Shown piece after piece: positions 1-9,557 of a DNA stretch of 64,000 nt. Position numbers and translations under genes: made by a program. Below the pieces are notes generated by a model. The model made no database searches and was not told where the DNA came from. It worked only from the letters and a program-made list of their open reading frames with translations. The DNA is from Arthrobacter sp. MMS18-M83. GTDB taxonomy: Bacteria > Actinomycetota > Actinomycetes > Actinomycetales > Micrococcaceae. The stretch's first letter is position 1; every line of letters begins with the position of its first letter. The stretch is taken from positions 248,001-312,000 of the forward strand of contig NZ_CP113343.1 in assembly GCF_026683955.1 (NCBI RefSeq). The letters are read 5' to 3'.

Positions 1-1629
1 ATAAACGCAGCGCACCCGGTCCGACTTCACGGCCTTCACACCCCCACGCCGGCGGGTCAGGCGTTCGCGATGGGCGTTCCCGTGCAGATCGAAAACTTCG
101 GAAGTAATCCGACGATGCTCGCCTGGAGAGCCGCTGCGAGAGACCAAGGATATAGCTCCGTAATCTCCGTGCCTTTGAACTCCGCCGATGAGACACTCGG
201 GACCCTCAACTGCTACACCCGATCGAACCATCACTTCACCAAAGAAGAAGAATCGCGCCTTTTGATGTTGGCAGACCAAGCAGCAATAGCCATCACCACC
301 AGTCGTCTGCGCTCCGAACAGGCGAACAAGATCACGGTCCTCAACCAGCTGAATGAGTCGCTTGAGGAGCAGTATGAACTGCAAAGGCAAGCCGAAGCAA
401 TCCATGACCGGTTGACGGGCCTGACGCTTGCAGGGGGCGGAATTAGGGCCCTTGGCGGCGCCCTAGCAGAGATCCTGGATCGTCCCGTCGCCATTTGCGA
501 GACCAACGGGACCATCCTCTACCAAGAGGAACACGACGGCGTTTCGCTCCCGGCGGCCCAACTCGCGAACGCCGCTGGCCTCCCCCTCCCTGATGTCGCG
601 TCCGCGGCCAATGCCGGATTGCTGTCCGAAGTTCATCTTCCGGATCCAACAGGCACGCTGACCGTTGTTCGGGTTCCGGTGATGATCAAGGAGAAGATAG
701 TCGCGTGGATCTGGACGAGCGGGAAGGTCTCCGAGCTGCGCCCGCTGGATCGCCAGGCGATGGAACGAGCCGCGGCGCCCCTGGCCTTGGAACTCCTCCG
801 GACCCGGACAGCGACCGAGGCAGAGTGGCGGGACACTGGCGAGATTCTCTCCGAACTCCTGTCAGGCAGAGGTCGCGGCTCCACAACGCTCTTGGGCCAA
901 GCCGCACGGCTCGGCCACGATCTGTCGCTTCCCCACGCAGTCATCGCGGTCCGATTCGAATCCCGTATCGAGAGCGCTTTACCGTACTGGCTTGCCGCCA
1001 CCTTCGAACGGATGGCGCGACAAGTCTCACCAAAGCCGCTGCTCGGATCCCACGAGGAGCACATCGTTGCTCTTTGGCCGCTGGGACCAACGACGCCGAT
1101 CAACGAAGTGCGAGGCATCGGCGAAGAGGTCAGGCAGATTCCTTCAGAACGCAATCAAGGCACGGATCGCGCGCACGCTGCCATCACGGGGCCGGTCACA
1201 AGCATCGCTGGCTATCCTGCGGCGTTTGCAACGGCCCGTGGAGCCATTGAGCTGGCGGCCCTACGCCAGGGTCCCCCCGGAACTCTGGTGTTGAGCGATC
1301 TAGGATTGACTGCGCTTCTACTGCAGCTCCCGGATGTATCCGCGCTGAGCCACTATGTGGACGACGTGCTTGGCCCGTTACGTGCCAACGGCTTAGCCCA
1401 AGATCCATCGCTCTTGCCGACCTTGTCAGCCCTCATTCACAATAATCTCAACGCGAGAAAGACAGCTGAGCAGCTGCATGTCAATGAGGATATCGTCATC
1501 GAAGCCCGCCGACGGATCCAGGATCTGCTCGCACTTGACCTTTCGCGCATCTCCGATCTCACGCGCATCTCAACGGCCATCGAAGTCGACGACGTCGTCG
1601 AGGCCAGGCAGAGCATCATTGACGTCTGA
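1..1629 (+). CDS. GAF-domain / PucR-CdaR-type transcriptional regulator, 5' end cut by window
   Basis: The reading frame is open from base 1, and the first 23 codons upstream of the ATG at 70 continue a GAF-like domain, so the true start lies outside the window. Residues to about 100 resemble a GAF sensor, ending in the typical LADQAAIAI helix; a short coiled segment follows (about 90-130). The C-terminus (LLPTLSALIHNN...HVNEDIVIEARRRIQDLL) aligns with the PucR/CdaR helix-turn-helix, although the usual HRNTVRYRL recognition stretch has diverged. The family comprises soluble cytoplasmic activators or repressors of catabolic genes that respond to small ligands. The downstream neighbourhood is gene-poor, so the target operon may lie upstream of the window or further right. 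Family is confident; ligand and target are unknown. Confidence 0.8.
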   Translation: MNAAHPVRLHGLHTPTPAGQAFAMGVPVQIENFGSNPTMLAWRAAARDQGYSSVISVPLNSADETLGTLNCYTRSNHHFTKEEESRLLMLADQAAIAITTSRLRSEQANKITVLNQLNESLEEQYELQRQAEAIHDRLTGLTLAGGGIRALGGALAEILDRPVAICETNGTILYQEEHDGVSLPAAQLANAAGLPLPDVASAANAGLLSEVHLPDPTGTLTVVRVPVMIKEKIVAWIWTSGKVSELRPLDRQAMERAAAPLALELLRTRTATEAEWRDTGEILSELLSGRGRGSTTLLGQAARLGHDLSLPHAVIAVRFESRIESALPYWLAATFERMARQVSPKPLLGSHEEHIVALWPLGPTTPINEVRGIGEEVRQIPSERNQGTDRAHAAITGPVTSIAGYPAAFATARGAIELAALRQGPPGTLVLSDLGLTALLLQLPDVSALSHYVDDVLGPLRANGLAQDPSLLPTLSALIHNNLNARKTAEQLHVNEDIVIEARRRIQDLLALDLSRISDLTRISTAIEVDDVVEARQSIIDV

Positions 1630-2239
1630 TCCCCGCGCGCGGGCGCATTCCACAAATGCGCCGGTGGGCGACGCGCGGGTCACACCCGGCGCCTCGGGTA
1701 TCCGCGTGACGGTAAATGGATTGAATAGAGGGGTGGTGTTCCACCGAGGCCCCGAGCAGATCTCTCGGAGGCTGACCGGTCGCGCCTCGGCGAGTAACTG
1801 ATGCGTCAGACTCCCACGCCCGAAAGTTCCAACGAACCCTTTCCTACTATTCATGCGTATGATACTAATTGTTTGTATGGGAGATAAATCATGAATTTTG
1901 GCACGCAACCGCAGGGCTGGATCTGGATGACCGGGGCTGACCCTATGCCAGCCGGCTGAATGAGCGTGCAACAGCGGAGGGACGCGACGAATCTGCACTC
2001 GCCTCTACCTGCTACCAACGTTGCGATGGGGCGATTTAGATGGCGGAGAATGGCCGACTCGGCGGCCCCTTCTTGCATTTGATGTCGCTTCAAACGCAGC
2101 CGCACAATTCCTCAACACTGACGAAAGGGATCCCGTGGGACTCAATACACCTCCACTGGCAGGCCGGAAGGCTGGGGTTTCCAGTCAGCTCGAACCGCAG
2201 CACGGACACAGCCTGCCGCTTAGCCGGAGGCAGCCTCTC
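1630..2239. other. Gene-poor stretch after the regulator
   Basis: I see no convincing gene here. Open frames are short and on both strands, and none resembles a family I recognise. An AT-rich patch near 1850-1890 could be a promoter. No clear hairpin terminator follows the regulator. Confidence 0.4.
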
Positions 2240-2485
2240 TTGGTGAAGCAGTGGAAGTACCTGTGGCGCAAGGAATTCGTCGAGCTACGCAACGGTCTCA
2301 ACGTATCGACCACCGGATGGGTTGACGACTTCACCCCAGATGGCATGACTATATGGATCTATCTGAGCGGGGGAATGGGCCGGATGATGATTCATCAATG
2401 CGACGGGATCGACGTCTGGCGCGTCGACTCCCGGATCTGCCAGAACCGCAGCGATCCCACAGCGGAAAAAGCCCACCCAGCCTAG
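2240..2485 (+). CDS. Small orphan protein, about 81 aa
   Basis: I recognise no named family. Start chosen at TTG 2240 because GGAGG lies at 2226-2230 with 9-nt spacing (GTG 2243 is the alternative); a longer frame opens at 2021 but its first part looks non-coding. The core (VELRNGLNVSTTGWVDDF, then MTIWIYLSGGMGRMMIH and DGIDVWRVDSRI) looks like a compact beta-rich soluble domain, reminiscent of short conserved hypothetical proteins in Arthrobacter. No signal peptide or membrane segment. It stands alone, with no operon partner. It may be intact or a remnant; function unknown. Confidence 0.5.
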   Translation: MVKQWKYLWRKEFVELRNGLNVSTTGWVDDFTPDGMTIWIYLSGGMGRMMIHQCDGIDVWRVDSRICQNRSDPTAEKAHPA

Positions 2486-3173
2486 GCGTCAAAGGCCTCT
2501 ATGGGCATCGCCCATCCACAAGCCGCGGCGGGGCTGCAAAAGACGATCACCCGGATCGTCGCCTATCGCAACAACTGCCGCCCCGCCGCTCACTACGCGT
2601 TGCCATCCGCAGCCGGGATGACCCGAGGAGTATGTTCTCAGGCCAAAGTCCTGGGAACTGAGTCGGTTCGTGCCGCTCTATAGTTCGCACCCAAACCAGC
2701 AGGAGATGCCAGTGCCTATTTCGCAAACTACAAGTACCGATTGTCACGGAGAGCCTCCGCGGGATCCGACGGCAGAAGACGTAGCGTCGCCGTCGCAACA
2801 ATCTCTGGACGATGAACTCACCGCAGCACCCTGGATTGGACTCCACTACAGGAGCGAAACCCGCTAAGGACCCCAGCGGGGGGGCCTCGCCCCTCTGGTC
2901 ACAGGCGGTGCTATTCGTGGCGAAGGTCACCGACCCCGCTCAGGGACCCAGTCTTTCTCCACGTACGCCCGTCGATTTTGTCGCCGGATACGACCGGGTG
3001 AAGCTGATCCGACCCGCATCACAGTTGGCTCACAGAGCCCAGTGTGCTTCTCGTGGCTTCGTTGTCCGATGCCTACCCGCGATTTCGGCTACCCGTGACC
3101 CGCTTCCAGGTTAGACCAGGGGCCGCTTATGAAGCGCCAGAACGAGTGATTCTTGGCCCGAGCGGTGCGGCGT
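2486..3173. other. Gene-poor stretch
   Basis: No gene can be supported. Short plus-strand frames near 2670-2867 and 2812-3114 lack family resemblance and consistent codon use. A weak imperfect hairpin (GCCAGAA ... TTCTTGGC, about 3134-3157) lies just past the stop of the minus-strand cytochrome b-like gene and could act as its terminator. Confidence 0.35.
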
Positions 3174-4148
3174 TTATCGCGTCACCTTGCCGGTAAGGGT
3201 TGCGATGGGCCGCAGGAAGAGCGGGCGTGCCAGGAACCAGGACGCGCTCATCAGCGCCACCGAACCAGCGAACATCAAGAAGCCGAGCCAGCCGGCGTCG
3301 TCCCGTGCAGCGTACATGTGGTTCAGGTTTCGGAGTGCCCCTGTGGTGAATACCAGGACCACGTGGACGACGATGAACAGCACGAAGAACAGCATCGTCG
3401 GGTAATGCAGGGCACGGGCCATCTCGATCGGGTACGCCCTGTTCAGCCGGGCGGTGTGCTGGGGCCATGCGTTGGACATCCGCAGCCCGGTAGCGATCGC
3501 CAACGGCGCTGCGATGAACGCGACCGCGAAATATGAAAGCAACTGCAGCGCGTTGTAGTTGGTCCAGCCACTCTCCAGCGGCCAGTCCAGGGACGCATAC
3601 TGCAACGCCGCCGACAGCGCGTTCGGGATGACGTCCCAGCCAGTCGGCACAATCCGCAGCCATTGGCCCGTGGCGAAGAGCATGATGAAGAAAACGATCC
3701 CGTTGAGCACCCACAATGCGTCCAGGCTCAGGTGGAACCAGAGGTCCAGGCTGACCTTTTTCGGCGGGTTCTTCGTTTTGATCAGGCCCTTGTTGTTCCG
3801 GGTCCAGTTCGCCTTGGGCCTGGCGGTCGTGCGCACCAGCCAGCCGGAACGGACGATCAGCAGAATCAGGAACGCGTTGAGGAAGTGCTGCCACCCCAGC
3901 CAGGCCGGCAAGCCGAGCGGGGCCGACGCGGGCAGTTCGGCCTGCCCCGGATACGTCGTCAGGAAATCCTGCACAGGTCCGAGGGTGCGCAGCCACCGGG
4001 CCAGCAGCACAACCAGCGCCAAAACTACGACGGCGGCCGCACCCGCCAGCACCGCCCGCACCCACCCGGGCCGGGCCGGCTTCCTTGGCTTCCCGGACTT
4101 AGGCGTCGACGGCGCGGACGTCGGGGGCATGCTTGTTGGCGTGGGCAT
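3174..4148 (-). CDS. Cytochrome b/b561-like integral membrane protein beside ETF
   Basis: 324 aa. A proline-rich cytoplasmic N-terminus is followed by about five or six hydrophobic segments (near residues 30-50, 90-110, 150-170, 205-225, 255-280 and 295-315). Histidines sit inside or next to helices ([32 protein letters not shown]), as in di-haem cytochrome b561/b6 proteins. It lies 25 bp downstream of etfA on the same strand, so it is probably co-transcribed with etfBA. The likely role, by inference, is to pass electrons between ETF and the membrane quinone pool, in place of or alongside a classical ETF:quinone oxidoreductase. Haem binding and direction of flow are not shown. Confidence 0.75.
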   Translation of the reverse strand: MPTPTSMPPTSAPSTPKSGKPRKPARPGWVRAVLAGAAAVVVLALVVLLARWLRTLGPVQDFLTTYPGQAELPASAPLGLPAWLGWQHFLNAFLILLIVRSGWLVRTTARPKANWTRNNKGLIKTKNPPKKVSLDLWFHLSLDALWVLNGIVFFIMLFATGQWLRIVPTGWDVIPNALSAALQYASLDWPLESGWTNYNALQLLSYFAVAFIAAPLAIATGLRMSNAWPQHTARLNRAYPIEMARALHYPTMLFFVLFIVVHVVLVFTTGALRNLNHMYAARDDAGWLGFLMFAGSVALMSASWFLARPLFLRPIATLTGKVTR

Positions 4149-4173
4149 CTCGGTTGTCTCCTAGCTTGAGGGG

Positions 4174-5157
4174 TCAGCGGCTGGCGGAGAGCTGGCGGGC
4201 CTCGACGGCCGCGATCAACTGGGGAACCACGGTGAATACGTCACCGACAATGCCGAAGTCTGCGACGTCGAAGATCGGGGCGTCCTCATCCTTGTTGATC
4301 GCCACGATGGTCTTGGATGTCTGCATCCCGGCCCGGTGCTGGATCGCCCCGGAAATACCCAGCGCGATATACAGTTGCGGGGATACCGCGACGCCCGTCT
4401 GCCCCACTTGGTGCGACTGCGGTACGTAGCCGGCATCGACCGCGGCGCGGGAAGCGCCCACTGCCGCGCCCAGCGCATCTGCAAGCTGCTCGACAAGGAC
4501 GAAGTTCTCCTTCGAACCAAGACCGCGCCCACCGGAAACCACTACCGCTGCCCCACGCAGGGCCGGGCGTCCGGAATCCACGGTCGTCGCAGTTGAGGAC
4601 TCGATTGTCGCGAAACGCCCGGGACCATTCTCCGCCGCCACGCTGACGGCGTCAGCATTCACTGCCGCTGCTCGGTCGTCGATAGCCCCCAGGCGCACTG
4701 TGATGATCGGCAGTCCCCCGTCGACTGCCGACTCGGTGGTGTACGCGCCGCCGAACACCGAATGCGTGGCAATGACGCGATCCCCTTCGGCACGCACGCC
4801 TACTGCATCGATCAGCAGCCCTGCGCCCGTTCGCACTGCCAAGCGTGCGGCGACCTCACGGCTTTCGACCGTGTTGGCCACCAGCACCGCTGCAGGTGAA
4901 AGCACGCGTACGGCATCCGACAACGCGTCCAGGTCCGGGGCAGCCAGCAACTGGCCGGCCCGGTCGGATTCATAGATACGCACGCTGGCCGCGCCTAGGG
5001 CACCGAGTTCGGCGGCCAGATCGCGGCCCGCCCCGTGCACGACGGCGGCAACCGCCACCGGGGTGCCCAGTAACGAGGCCGCGCCGAGCAAGGAGGCTGC
5101 GGTGGATTTGGCGCCGCCCGTGTTCGTGGTTTCGATCAAAACAATGACATTGGCCAT
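4174..5157 (-). CDS. etfA: Electron transfer flavoprotein alpha subunit
   Basis: 327 aa, normal family length. The C-terminal FAD domain is intact: [40 protein letters not shown] and [14 protein letters not shown] are the classic EtfA signatures. With EtfB it forms the soluble FAD/AMP heterodimer that accepts electrons from acyl-CoA dehydrogenases. It lies 31 bp after etfB and 25 bp before the cytochrome b-like gene, forming a three-gene operon. It could serve the acyl-CoA dehydrogenase at 15049-16215. Confidence 0.95.
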   Translation of the reverse strand: MANVIVLIETTNTGGAKSTAASLLGAASLLGTPVAVAAVVHGAGRDLAAELGALGAASVRIYESDRAGQLLAAPDLDALSDAVRVLSPAAVLVANTVESREVAARLAVRTGAGLLIDAVGVRAEGDRVIATHSVFGGAYTTESAVDGGLPIITVRLGAIDDRAAAVNADAVSVAAENGPGRFATIESSTATTVDSGRPALRGAAVVVSGGRGLGSKENFVLVEQLADALGAAVGASRAAVDAGYVPQSHQVGQTGVAVSPQLYIALGISGAIQHRAGMQTSKTIVAINKDEDAPIFDVADFGIVGDVFTVVPQLIAAVEARQLSASR

Positions 5158-5188
5158 CGGAAAAGTCCCTTCGAGTTCTTGTAGAGGT

Positions 5189-5959
5189 TCAGATCAGCCG
5201 GCCGGCAACAAGGAAATCGGCTAGTTCGGCGGCGGCATTGCCCTCGTCGACGACTTTCCGGCCCATGGCCCGAGGCGGGCGCCCATTCGCGGACACCATG
5301 ACGCTGCGAGCGGGGCCGAAGCTTCCTACGCCGAGATCCGATAGCCCGAGGGTCTGCAGTGATTTCTTCTTCGCCTTCAGGATTCCCTTGAAATTCGGGA
5401 ACCTAGCCTCGGCCGCACGCTCTGTCACCGAAATCACCGCCGGCAAGTCTGCGCTCACCGAGAGTGTGCCGCCTTCGACCCCGACCACGCCGCTCACGGA
5501 ACTCGACGTGATCGTCGCCGTGCCCAAGGAGGGCAGCAAGGGCAAGCCCAGCCGCTCGGCAACCATCGCCGGCACGACCCCGCCGCGCCCGTCAGTGGAC
5601 TCGTTGCCGGCCACCACCAGGTCATATCCGGTCCAGGACAACGCCGCCGCCAAAGCCGCGGAAGTCGCGGAGGCGTCAGCCCCGGCCAACCCGTCATCTG
5701 CGACATGGATCGCCGAGTCCGCGCCCATCGACAACAGTTTGCGCAGGGACTTCGTGCTCTGCGCCGGACCGACGCAGAGCACGACGACCTCGGCATCCTT
5801 GTTCTCATCTTTGAACCGCAGGGCCACCTCCAGGGCACGCTCGTTGATCTCGTCCGGTATCCGGTCCGAAGCCACCCGGTCCAGCAGGCCCGTCTGAAGG
5901 TCCAATACCCGCTCCTCTTCCGTATCCGGAACTTCCTTCGCCAAAACAACGATCTTCAT
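5189..5959 (-). CDS. etfB: Electron transfer flavoprotein beta subunit
   Basis: 256 aa. The start is ATG at 5959 ([18 protein letters not shown]), preceded by a GAGGAG ribosome site about 8 nt upstream; the longer frame to 6052 has no family similarity. Landmarks are [15 protein letters not shown], a [11 protein letters not shown] segment, the [18 protein letters not shown] recognition-loop region and [13 protein letters not shown]. It binds AMP and partners EtfA. It is the first gene of the etfB-etfA-cytochrome b operon and starts about 110 bp after hydrolase copy 1, in the same direction. Confidence 0.95.
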   Translation of the reverse strand: MKIVVLAKEVPDTEEERVLDLQTGLLDRVASDRIPDEINERALEVALRFKDENKDAEVVVLCVGPAQSTKSLRKLLSMGADSAIHVADDGLAGADASATSAALAAALSWTGYDLVVAGNESTDGRGGVVPAMVAERLGLPLLPSLGTATITSSSVSGVVGVEGGTLSVSADLPAVISVTERAAEARFPNFKGILKAKKKSLQTLGLSDLGVGSFGPARSVMVSANGRPPRAMGRKVVDEGNAAAELADFLVAGRLI

Positions 5960-5981
5960 GTTGTTCTCCTCGGTCCTTCTC

Positions 5982-6071
5982 TCATTGCAAATGTGGTGGA
6001 TGTGCGGATGGCGCCGGTACGCAAAAGTGGTCCATATACGTGAGCATCTCAATGATGCCGAGCTGGATCAT
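5982..6071 (-). other. 29-codon orphan reading frame at the repeat junction
   Basis: The ATG at 6071 overlaps the hydrolase stop codon as ATGA, exactly where the CitE-like gene starts in the other repeat copy. The frame runs MIQLGIIEMLTYMDHF... and stops after 29 residues. Residues beyond the ATGA share nothing with the CitE-like gene. It may be a chance frame or the stub of a gene cut when the repeat arose. I do not recognise it. Confidence 0.3.
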
Positions 6072-6919
6072 GGTTGGTCGCCTTCCGCGAAGAAGTCCAG
6101 GAGGGAGTCGGTGAACTGTTTGGGCTGTTCGCGGGGGATGTAATGGCCGGTCTCGAACCATTCGACCCGCACGTCGGGCATGACCTGCTGAAGACGGTCG
6201 ATGATGGGCTGGTCCAGGACGTTGCTGGTGCGCCCGATCATGTACAGGGTCGGCATGGCCGCCTTCGCCGACATCTCCCACAGGTACTCGCCGTCGGGCA
6301 GGCTCACCGAGCCGGTGATCCACTGCAGGTCCGGGTCGGCCCTGGGCACCAGCTTGCCCGCCCAGTTCCGACGCACCTGGTACTTCACATGCAGGTCGAT
6401 GAACTCCTCGACCCACTCCGGGTGCTGCCCCACGTAGAACTCGCGCACCTCGTTCTCGTCACGGAAACCGCGCAGGTTCGTGTTGCGCTGGATGAAGTCC
6501 CGCATGAACCGCGCACCCTCCACGCTGGTCGCCGGCCCCGCATCCGATAACGCCATCCGCCGCACCTGCCCGGGGTTCTCCCCCGCGATCGCGATCGAGA
6601 CGCGCACCCCGTTGGAGTGCCCGACAAGGTAATAGGGTCCGATGCCCATCTGCTCAAGCAGGCCGGTGACATCGCCGGCGAACGCCCGCACCGCGTAGCC
6701 CTGCGGGGACCAGCTGCTCTCCCCGTGACCGCGCAGGTCCGGGGCAATGACGTGGTACTTCTCGGCAAGACGGCGCGCGATCGGATCCCAGGTGTGGGCG
6801 GTGACGTTCAAACCATGCACCATCACCAGCGGCTGGTTGCCGCGCTTGCCCCACTCCAGGTAATGGATGTCCAGGCCGTTGACCCTGGCCCGGCCCTCTT
6901 GATACTCGTGCGCAGTCAC
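6068..6919 (-). CDS. Alpha/beta hydrolase, copy 1 of an exact duplicate
   Basis: 283 aa, GTG start (6919) with GAGGAG just upstream. Alpha/beta-hydrolase fold: MVHGLN oxyanion region (about residues 34-39), DLRGHGESS, nucleophile elbow GHSNG (Ser about 100), and a C-terminal GHYIPREQP supplying the catalytic His. The cap region is rich in aromatic and charged residues. Likely an esterase, lactonase or C-C hydrolase in the cytoplasm; substrate unknown. The protein is identical to that at 30168-31019. This copy has its own promoter and is followed by etfBA rather than a CitE-like gene. Confidence 0.88.
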   Translation of the reverse strand: MTAHEYQEGRARVNGLDIHYLEWGKRGNQPLVMVHGLNVTAHTWDPIARRLAEKYHVIAPDLRGHGESSWSPQGYAVRAFAGDVTGLLEQMGIGPYYLVGHSNGVRVSIAIAGENPGQVRRMALSDAGPATSVEGARFMRDFIQRNTNLRGFRDENEVREFYVGQHPEWVEEFIDLHVKYQVRRNWAGKLVPRADPDLQWITGSVSLPDGEYLWEMSAKAAMPTLYMIGRTSNVLDQPIIDRLQQVMPDVRVEWFETGHYIPREQPKQFTDSLLDFFAEGDQP

Positions 6920-6980
6920 AATGCTCCTCTTTGAGTTGGTCCGGGCTCAACACGCCCGGCAGACCAGCAATTCCATCCTA

Positions 6981-7009
6981 ACTATATGTATGAATCGGAT
7001 ATTTGTCAC
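6981..7009 (-). promoter_or_regulatory. Sigma-70-type promoter of hydrolase copy 1
   Basis: Read on the minus strand: -35 GTGACA (7004-7009), 17-bp spacer, -10 TATAGT (6981-6986), about 60 bp upstream of the GTG start. It lies inside the repeat, so the second copy carries the same promoter at 31081-31109. Confidence 0.6.
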
Positions 7010-7036
7010 CCCTTCAAGCCACACCCTGCCAACACC

Positions 7037-7435
7037 CCGAAGCTCATGTCGAACACGTATAACCCTTGAACCAGCCTGTAAATCAAACGGTGTTTCCAGC
7101 CTGACGGGGCACAACGGGGTTCGGGGAAAGTAGCTTTTGGATATGGCGCATGGAACCCTTGGAACCACTAAAGCGAGCAGGCCACCCCTGATGCGTCTGC
7201 CAGGCGCCGTGTGACCAGGTGGTTGAAATTGTCCGCGCAATTGTTGCGCTCGTTTGCGCAGGCGCCGTTAGAACCGCATGTTGGGGTTCGCCGAGGAATT
7301 GCGTCGACCCGGGGTACTCGCCCTCCTCGGCCGAGCAGCGCTTCTGTCTTAGGGTTCGCTGCTGGGCCGGCACATAAGGCATCGGATCAAGGGCATGCAG
7401 GCTGATGGTGAAGCCGCGCACCACCGAAAGGGCCG
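7037..7435. other. Gene-poor stretch between repeat edge and IS remnant
   Basis: No gene is supported. Short frames on both strands lack family resemblance. The stretch is probably eroded DNA between the repeat junction and the transposase remnant. Confidence 0.4.
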
Positions 7436-7740
7436 GCTCTGGAGGAGCTCGCGAAACTCTGTGAGAAATTACAGGCGGTCGCTCGGTCATGGAACAATGC
7501 GTGGGAGGAATTCAGCCGTTCCTGGACTTCGACGCGGAAAGCCGGCCCGCGGTCTGCGGCACCATCCCGATTGAGTTGTTGAACGCCCGCAACCGCGCGC
7601 GGTCAGAGGCCGCAGCCTCCCGACGGAGTTGGAGCACTGAGGTGCCCGTATTTGGCGACCCGATCCCTGGACCGACAGGAACCCCGCAAACCCGAGTGGC
7701 CGCGCGTCGGAAAGCTGCCTAGAAGGCTTTCGCCGTCACC
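7436..7740 (+). pseudogene. IS256/Mutator-family transposase, 3' remnant with frameshift and stop
   Basis: The frame from 7436 gives ALEELAKLCEKL...WNNAWEEF. The next base-shifted frame continues QPFLDFDAESRPAVCGTIPI then ELLNARNRA, and the end reads RRKAA, stop, KAFAVT. This matches in order the C-terminus of IS256-family transposases (W..AWEEF-xPFLDYD-x-IRRVICSTNAIESLNARYRRA ... RWK.ALNAFAVT). At least one frameshift (near 7510) and one stop (7720-7722) make it dead. No N-terminal half or terminal inverted repeats were found. It marks past transposition close to the 969-bp repeat. Confidence 0.72.
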
Positions 7741-7827
7741 ATCGCGGGCCGCTAGCCGGACACGGAAAACTCACTGAACAAAACCGCCGAAAAGCACGCA
7801 AATGAAACTGATCCGGGGGAATTACAC

Positions 7828-8601
7828 CTAGGCCCAGGTGATCCGCGACGCGACAAAGCCCGGGGATGCGGCCTTTATTTGCTCGAAGTGGGTGCGGAAG
7901 TGTTCGCGTGCGAGTCGTTCAGCGAGGTCGGCATCTCCGGCTATGACCGCCTCGCCGATGGCGGCGTGTTCATGGCGAATCGTACTGTCGGTCGTCTTTT
8001 CGGCTAGGCCGATATTCACCAGTCGTGACGTGTACATCTCCTTCAGCGCCGTGGCGAGTAGATTCAGCACAGTGTTTCCGGTGCTCAGCGCCAGAGTGTA
8101 GTGAAAGTCATTGGCGCGTTCCACGATGATGCTGGGCTCAACACCATCCCCTGCTTCACGGTCCAGCACTCGGCGAATCTGCTCCGCGGATTCCGGCGTG
8201 AGTGATTCAGCGGCTTTGCGCGCGACAAGAGGCTCGAGAAGGAGGCGCGCCTCGGCCAGTTCTTCGAGCGTCGCCCCGCCCAGATTGAGATAAAGGGAGA
8301 AACTGCGGCTGACGTCGCGCGGGTTGACGCGCAGAAGAACGGGCCCGCCACCGGGGCCCGAGCGCAGGACGATCAGGCCAAAGGTCTCGAGGATGCGCAG
8401 CGCCTCACGCAGGGAGCCGCGCCCCACATCGAAATGCTCGATCATTTCAGCCTCGTTCGGCAACCTGTCCCCGGCCTGAAGTTCCCGCTCGATGATTAGT
8501 TCCAGGATCGCCGAAGCGACGCGTTCCGACGTCTTGACCTGGCGACCCAGAGCGGTCGGAGATGCATCCGCCGTCCAAAGGCTCGACGTTGAGGTTTTCA
8601 T
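7828..8601 (-). CDS. GntR-family regulator, FadR/FCD subgroup
   Basis: About 257 aa from ATG 8601 (a TTG at 8610 would add three residues). N-terminal winged helix: SERVASAILELIIERELQAG, LPNEAEMIEHF, and GRGSLREALRILETFGLI as recognition helix and wing (about residues 25-90). The C-terminal FCD domain (about 105-240) shows EARLLLEP, NDFHYTLA and the late RLAREHFRTHFEQI; its His/Asp residues typically hold a metal and an acid ligand. Likely a repressor for the adjacent SDR/HisD operon, which starts downstream on the same strand, or for other genes nearby. It lies beside the IS remnant. Confidence 0.88.
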   Translation of the reverse strand: MKTSTSSLWTADASPTALGRQVKTSERVASAILELIIERELQAGDRLPNEAEMIEHFDVGRGSLREALRILETFGLIVLRSGPGGGPVLLRVNPRDVSRSFSLYLNLGGATLEELAEARLLLEPLVARKAAESLTPESAEQIRRVLDREAGDGVEPSIIVERANDFHYTLALSTGNTVLNLLATALKEMYTSRLVNIGLAEKTTDSTIRHEHAAIGEAVIAGDADLAERLAREHFRTHFEQIKAASPGFVASRITWA

Positions 8602-8776
8602 GCGATTCAACCTATCGATAAGGGGGTATTCCTACCATAATATTCCCGATCGACGATTGCTTGACCATTTCCTCGTCGGCGAAGTGTCATCCGCCGGTCC
8701 GGCGGTGGACGCAGCGCTCTCGGCATGTTGTTATACACCCCTGGCAGGCCGGGCGTAGCACGGACGCGGCAGGAAC
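8602..8776. other. Intergenic region upstream of the GntR gene
   Basis: Contains an AT-rich segment (about 8620-8655) that probably holds the GntR promoter and any autoregulatory operator. No clear terminator for the upstream SDR was seen. Confidence 0.4.
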
Positions 8777-9523
8777 TCAGTGGATCGTATACCCGCCGTC
8801 GACGAGGATCGTCTGGCCTGTGATCAGAGCGGCGGCGTCGCCGAGTAGGAAGGCGACGGCTCCCACGACGTCGTCTGGCTCACCGAAGCGGCCCAGCGGA
8901 ATGCGAGCGAGCAGGGTAGCGGCGAACTCCGGCCGGGAGAGCGTCGATTCAGTTAACTCCGTACGCACGAAGGTGGGTGCCACTGTGTTAACGCGGATAC
9001 CCAGGTGCCCCCACTCGAATGCCATGCTTCTAGTTAGCTGAACGACGGCTGCCTTGCTGGAGCTGTATGAAACGCGGTCTTCGATGGCGACGATGCCAGC
9101 TTGGGAACCAATGTTTACGATCGACCCTTTGATTCCCTCGGCAGCCCATTGTTTCGCGATGGTTTGCGATAGAAAGAACAGACCTTTCGCGTTCAGCTGA
9201 TGAACCTGGTCCCATGCCTCTGGGGTGACCTCGAAGGCTGGTTGCGGCACATTCACTCCAGCGTTATTGACGAGCAGGCTGATTCCTACGCCCTCGGCGT
9301 GCAGCCGCTGGATGACAGCGGCAGCCCCGTCGATATCTGTCACATCCAGCACCACCGGCGACGTGCCGTAGCGCTCAGCGATCTGCTCGGCCTCGGCAGG
9401 TACCCGGGAAGTGCCATAGACGGTGGCTCCCAGTTCGTTCAAGCCGTCGGCGACTGCCCGGCCGAGCCCGCGGCCGGCCCCGGTGACGAGAACGGCGCGG
9501 CCATCGAGTCGAAAGGAGAACAT
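8777..9523 (-). CDS. Short-chain dehydrogenase/reductase (SDR)
   Basis: 248 aa from ATG 9523, preceded by GGAGG; the longer frame upstream overlaps hisD and is spurious. Classical SDR signatures: TGAGRGLG (NAD(P) binding, about residues 13-20), NNAG (about 85), catalytic YSSSK (about 150-154), and a C-terminal TGQTILVDGGYTIH. It oxidises or reduces a secondary alcohol/ketone in the cytoplasm. It lies 34 bp after the HisD-family gene in one operon; the two dehydrogenases probably act in sequence on one polyol-like substrate. Substrate unknown. Confidence 0.88.
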   Translation of the reverse strand: MFSFRLDGRAVLVTGAGRGLGRAVADGLNELGATVYGTSRVPAEAEQIAERYGTSPVVLDVTDIDGAAAVIQRLHAEGVGISLLVNNAGVNVPQPAFEVTPEAWDQVHQLNAKGLFFLSQTIAKQWAAEGIKGSIVNIGSQAGIVAIEDRVSYSSSKAAVVQLTRSMAFEWGHLGIRVNTVAPTFVRTELTESTLSRPEFAATLLARIPLGRFGEPDDVVGAVAFLLGDAAALITGQTILVDGGYTIH

Positions 9524-9557
9524 GGAAACCTCCGGTGCATGGGTGGGTGCCAAGGGT

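Larger units (their letters stand above)
6068..7036. repeat. 969-bp direct repeat, copy A
   Basis: Bases 6068-7036 match 30168-31136 with a constant offset of 24,100. Only two differences are visible: T6128 against C30228 (silent in the hydrolase) and G7017 against A31117. The unit comprises the entire hydrolase gene from its stop codon, its promoter and about 27 bp more. The outer edges are sharp: the left edge is at the ATGA stop/start overlap and the right edge falls after AACACC. Confidence 0.95.

Noticed and set aside
2021..2239. N-terminal extension of the small orphan gene from ATG 2021
   Set aside because: Low-complexity, non-family sequence without a ribosome site; GGAGG at 2226-2230 supports the start at 2240.
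7083..7490. 135-aa minus-strand frame upstream of the repeat
   Set aside because: No similarity, and it runs antisense into the transposase remnant.
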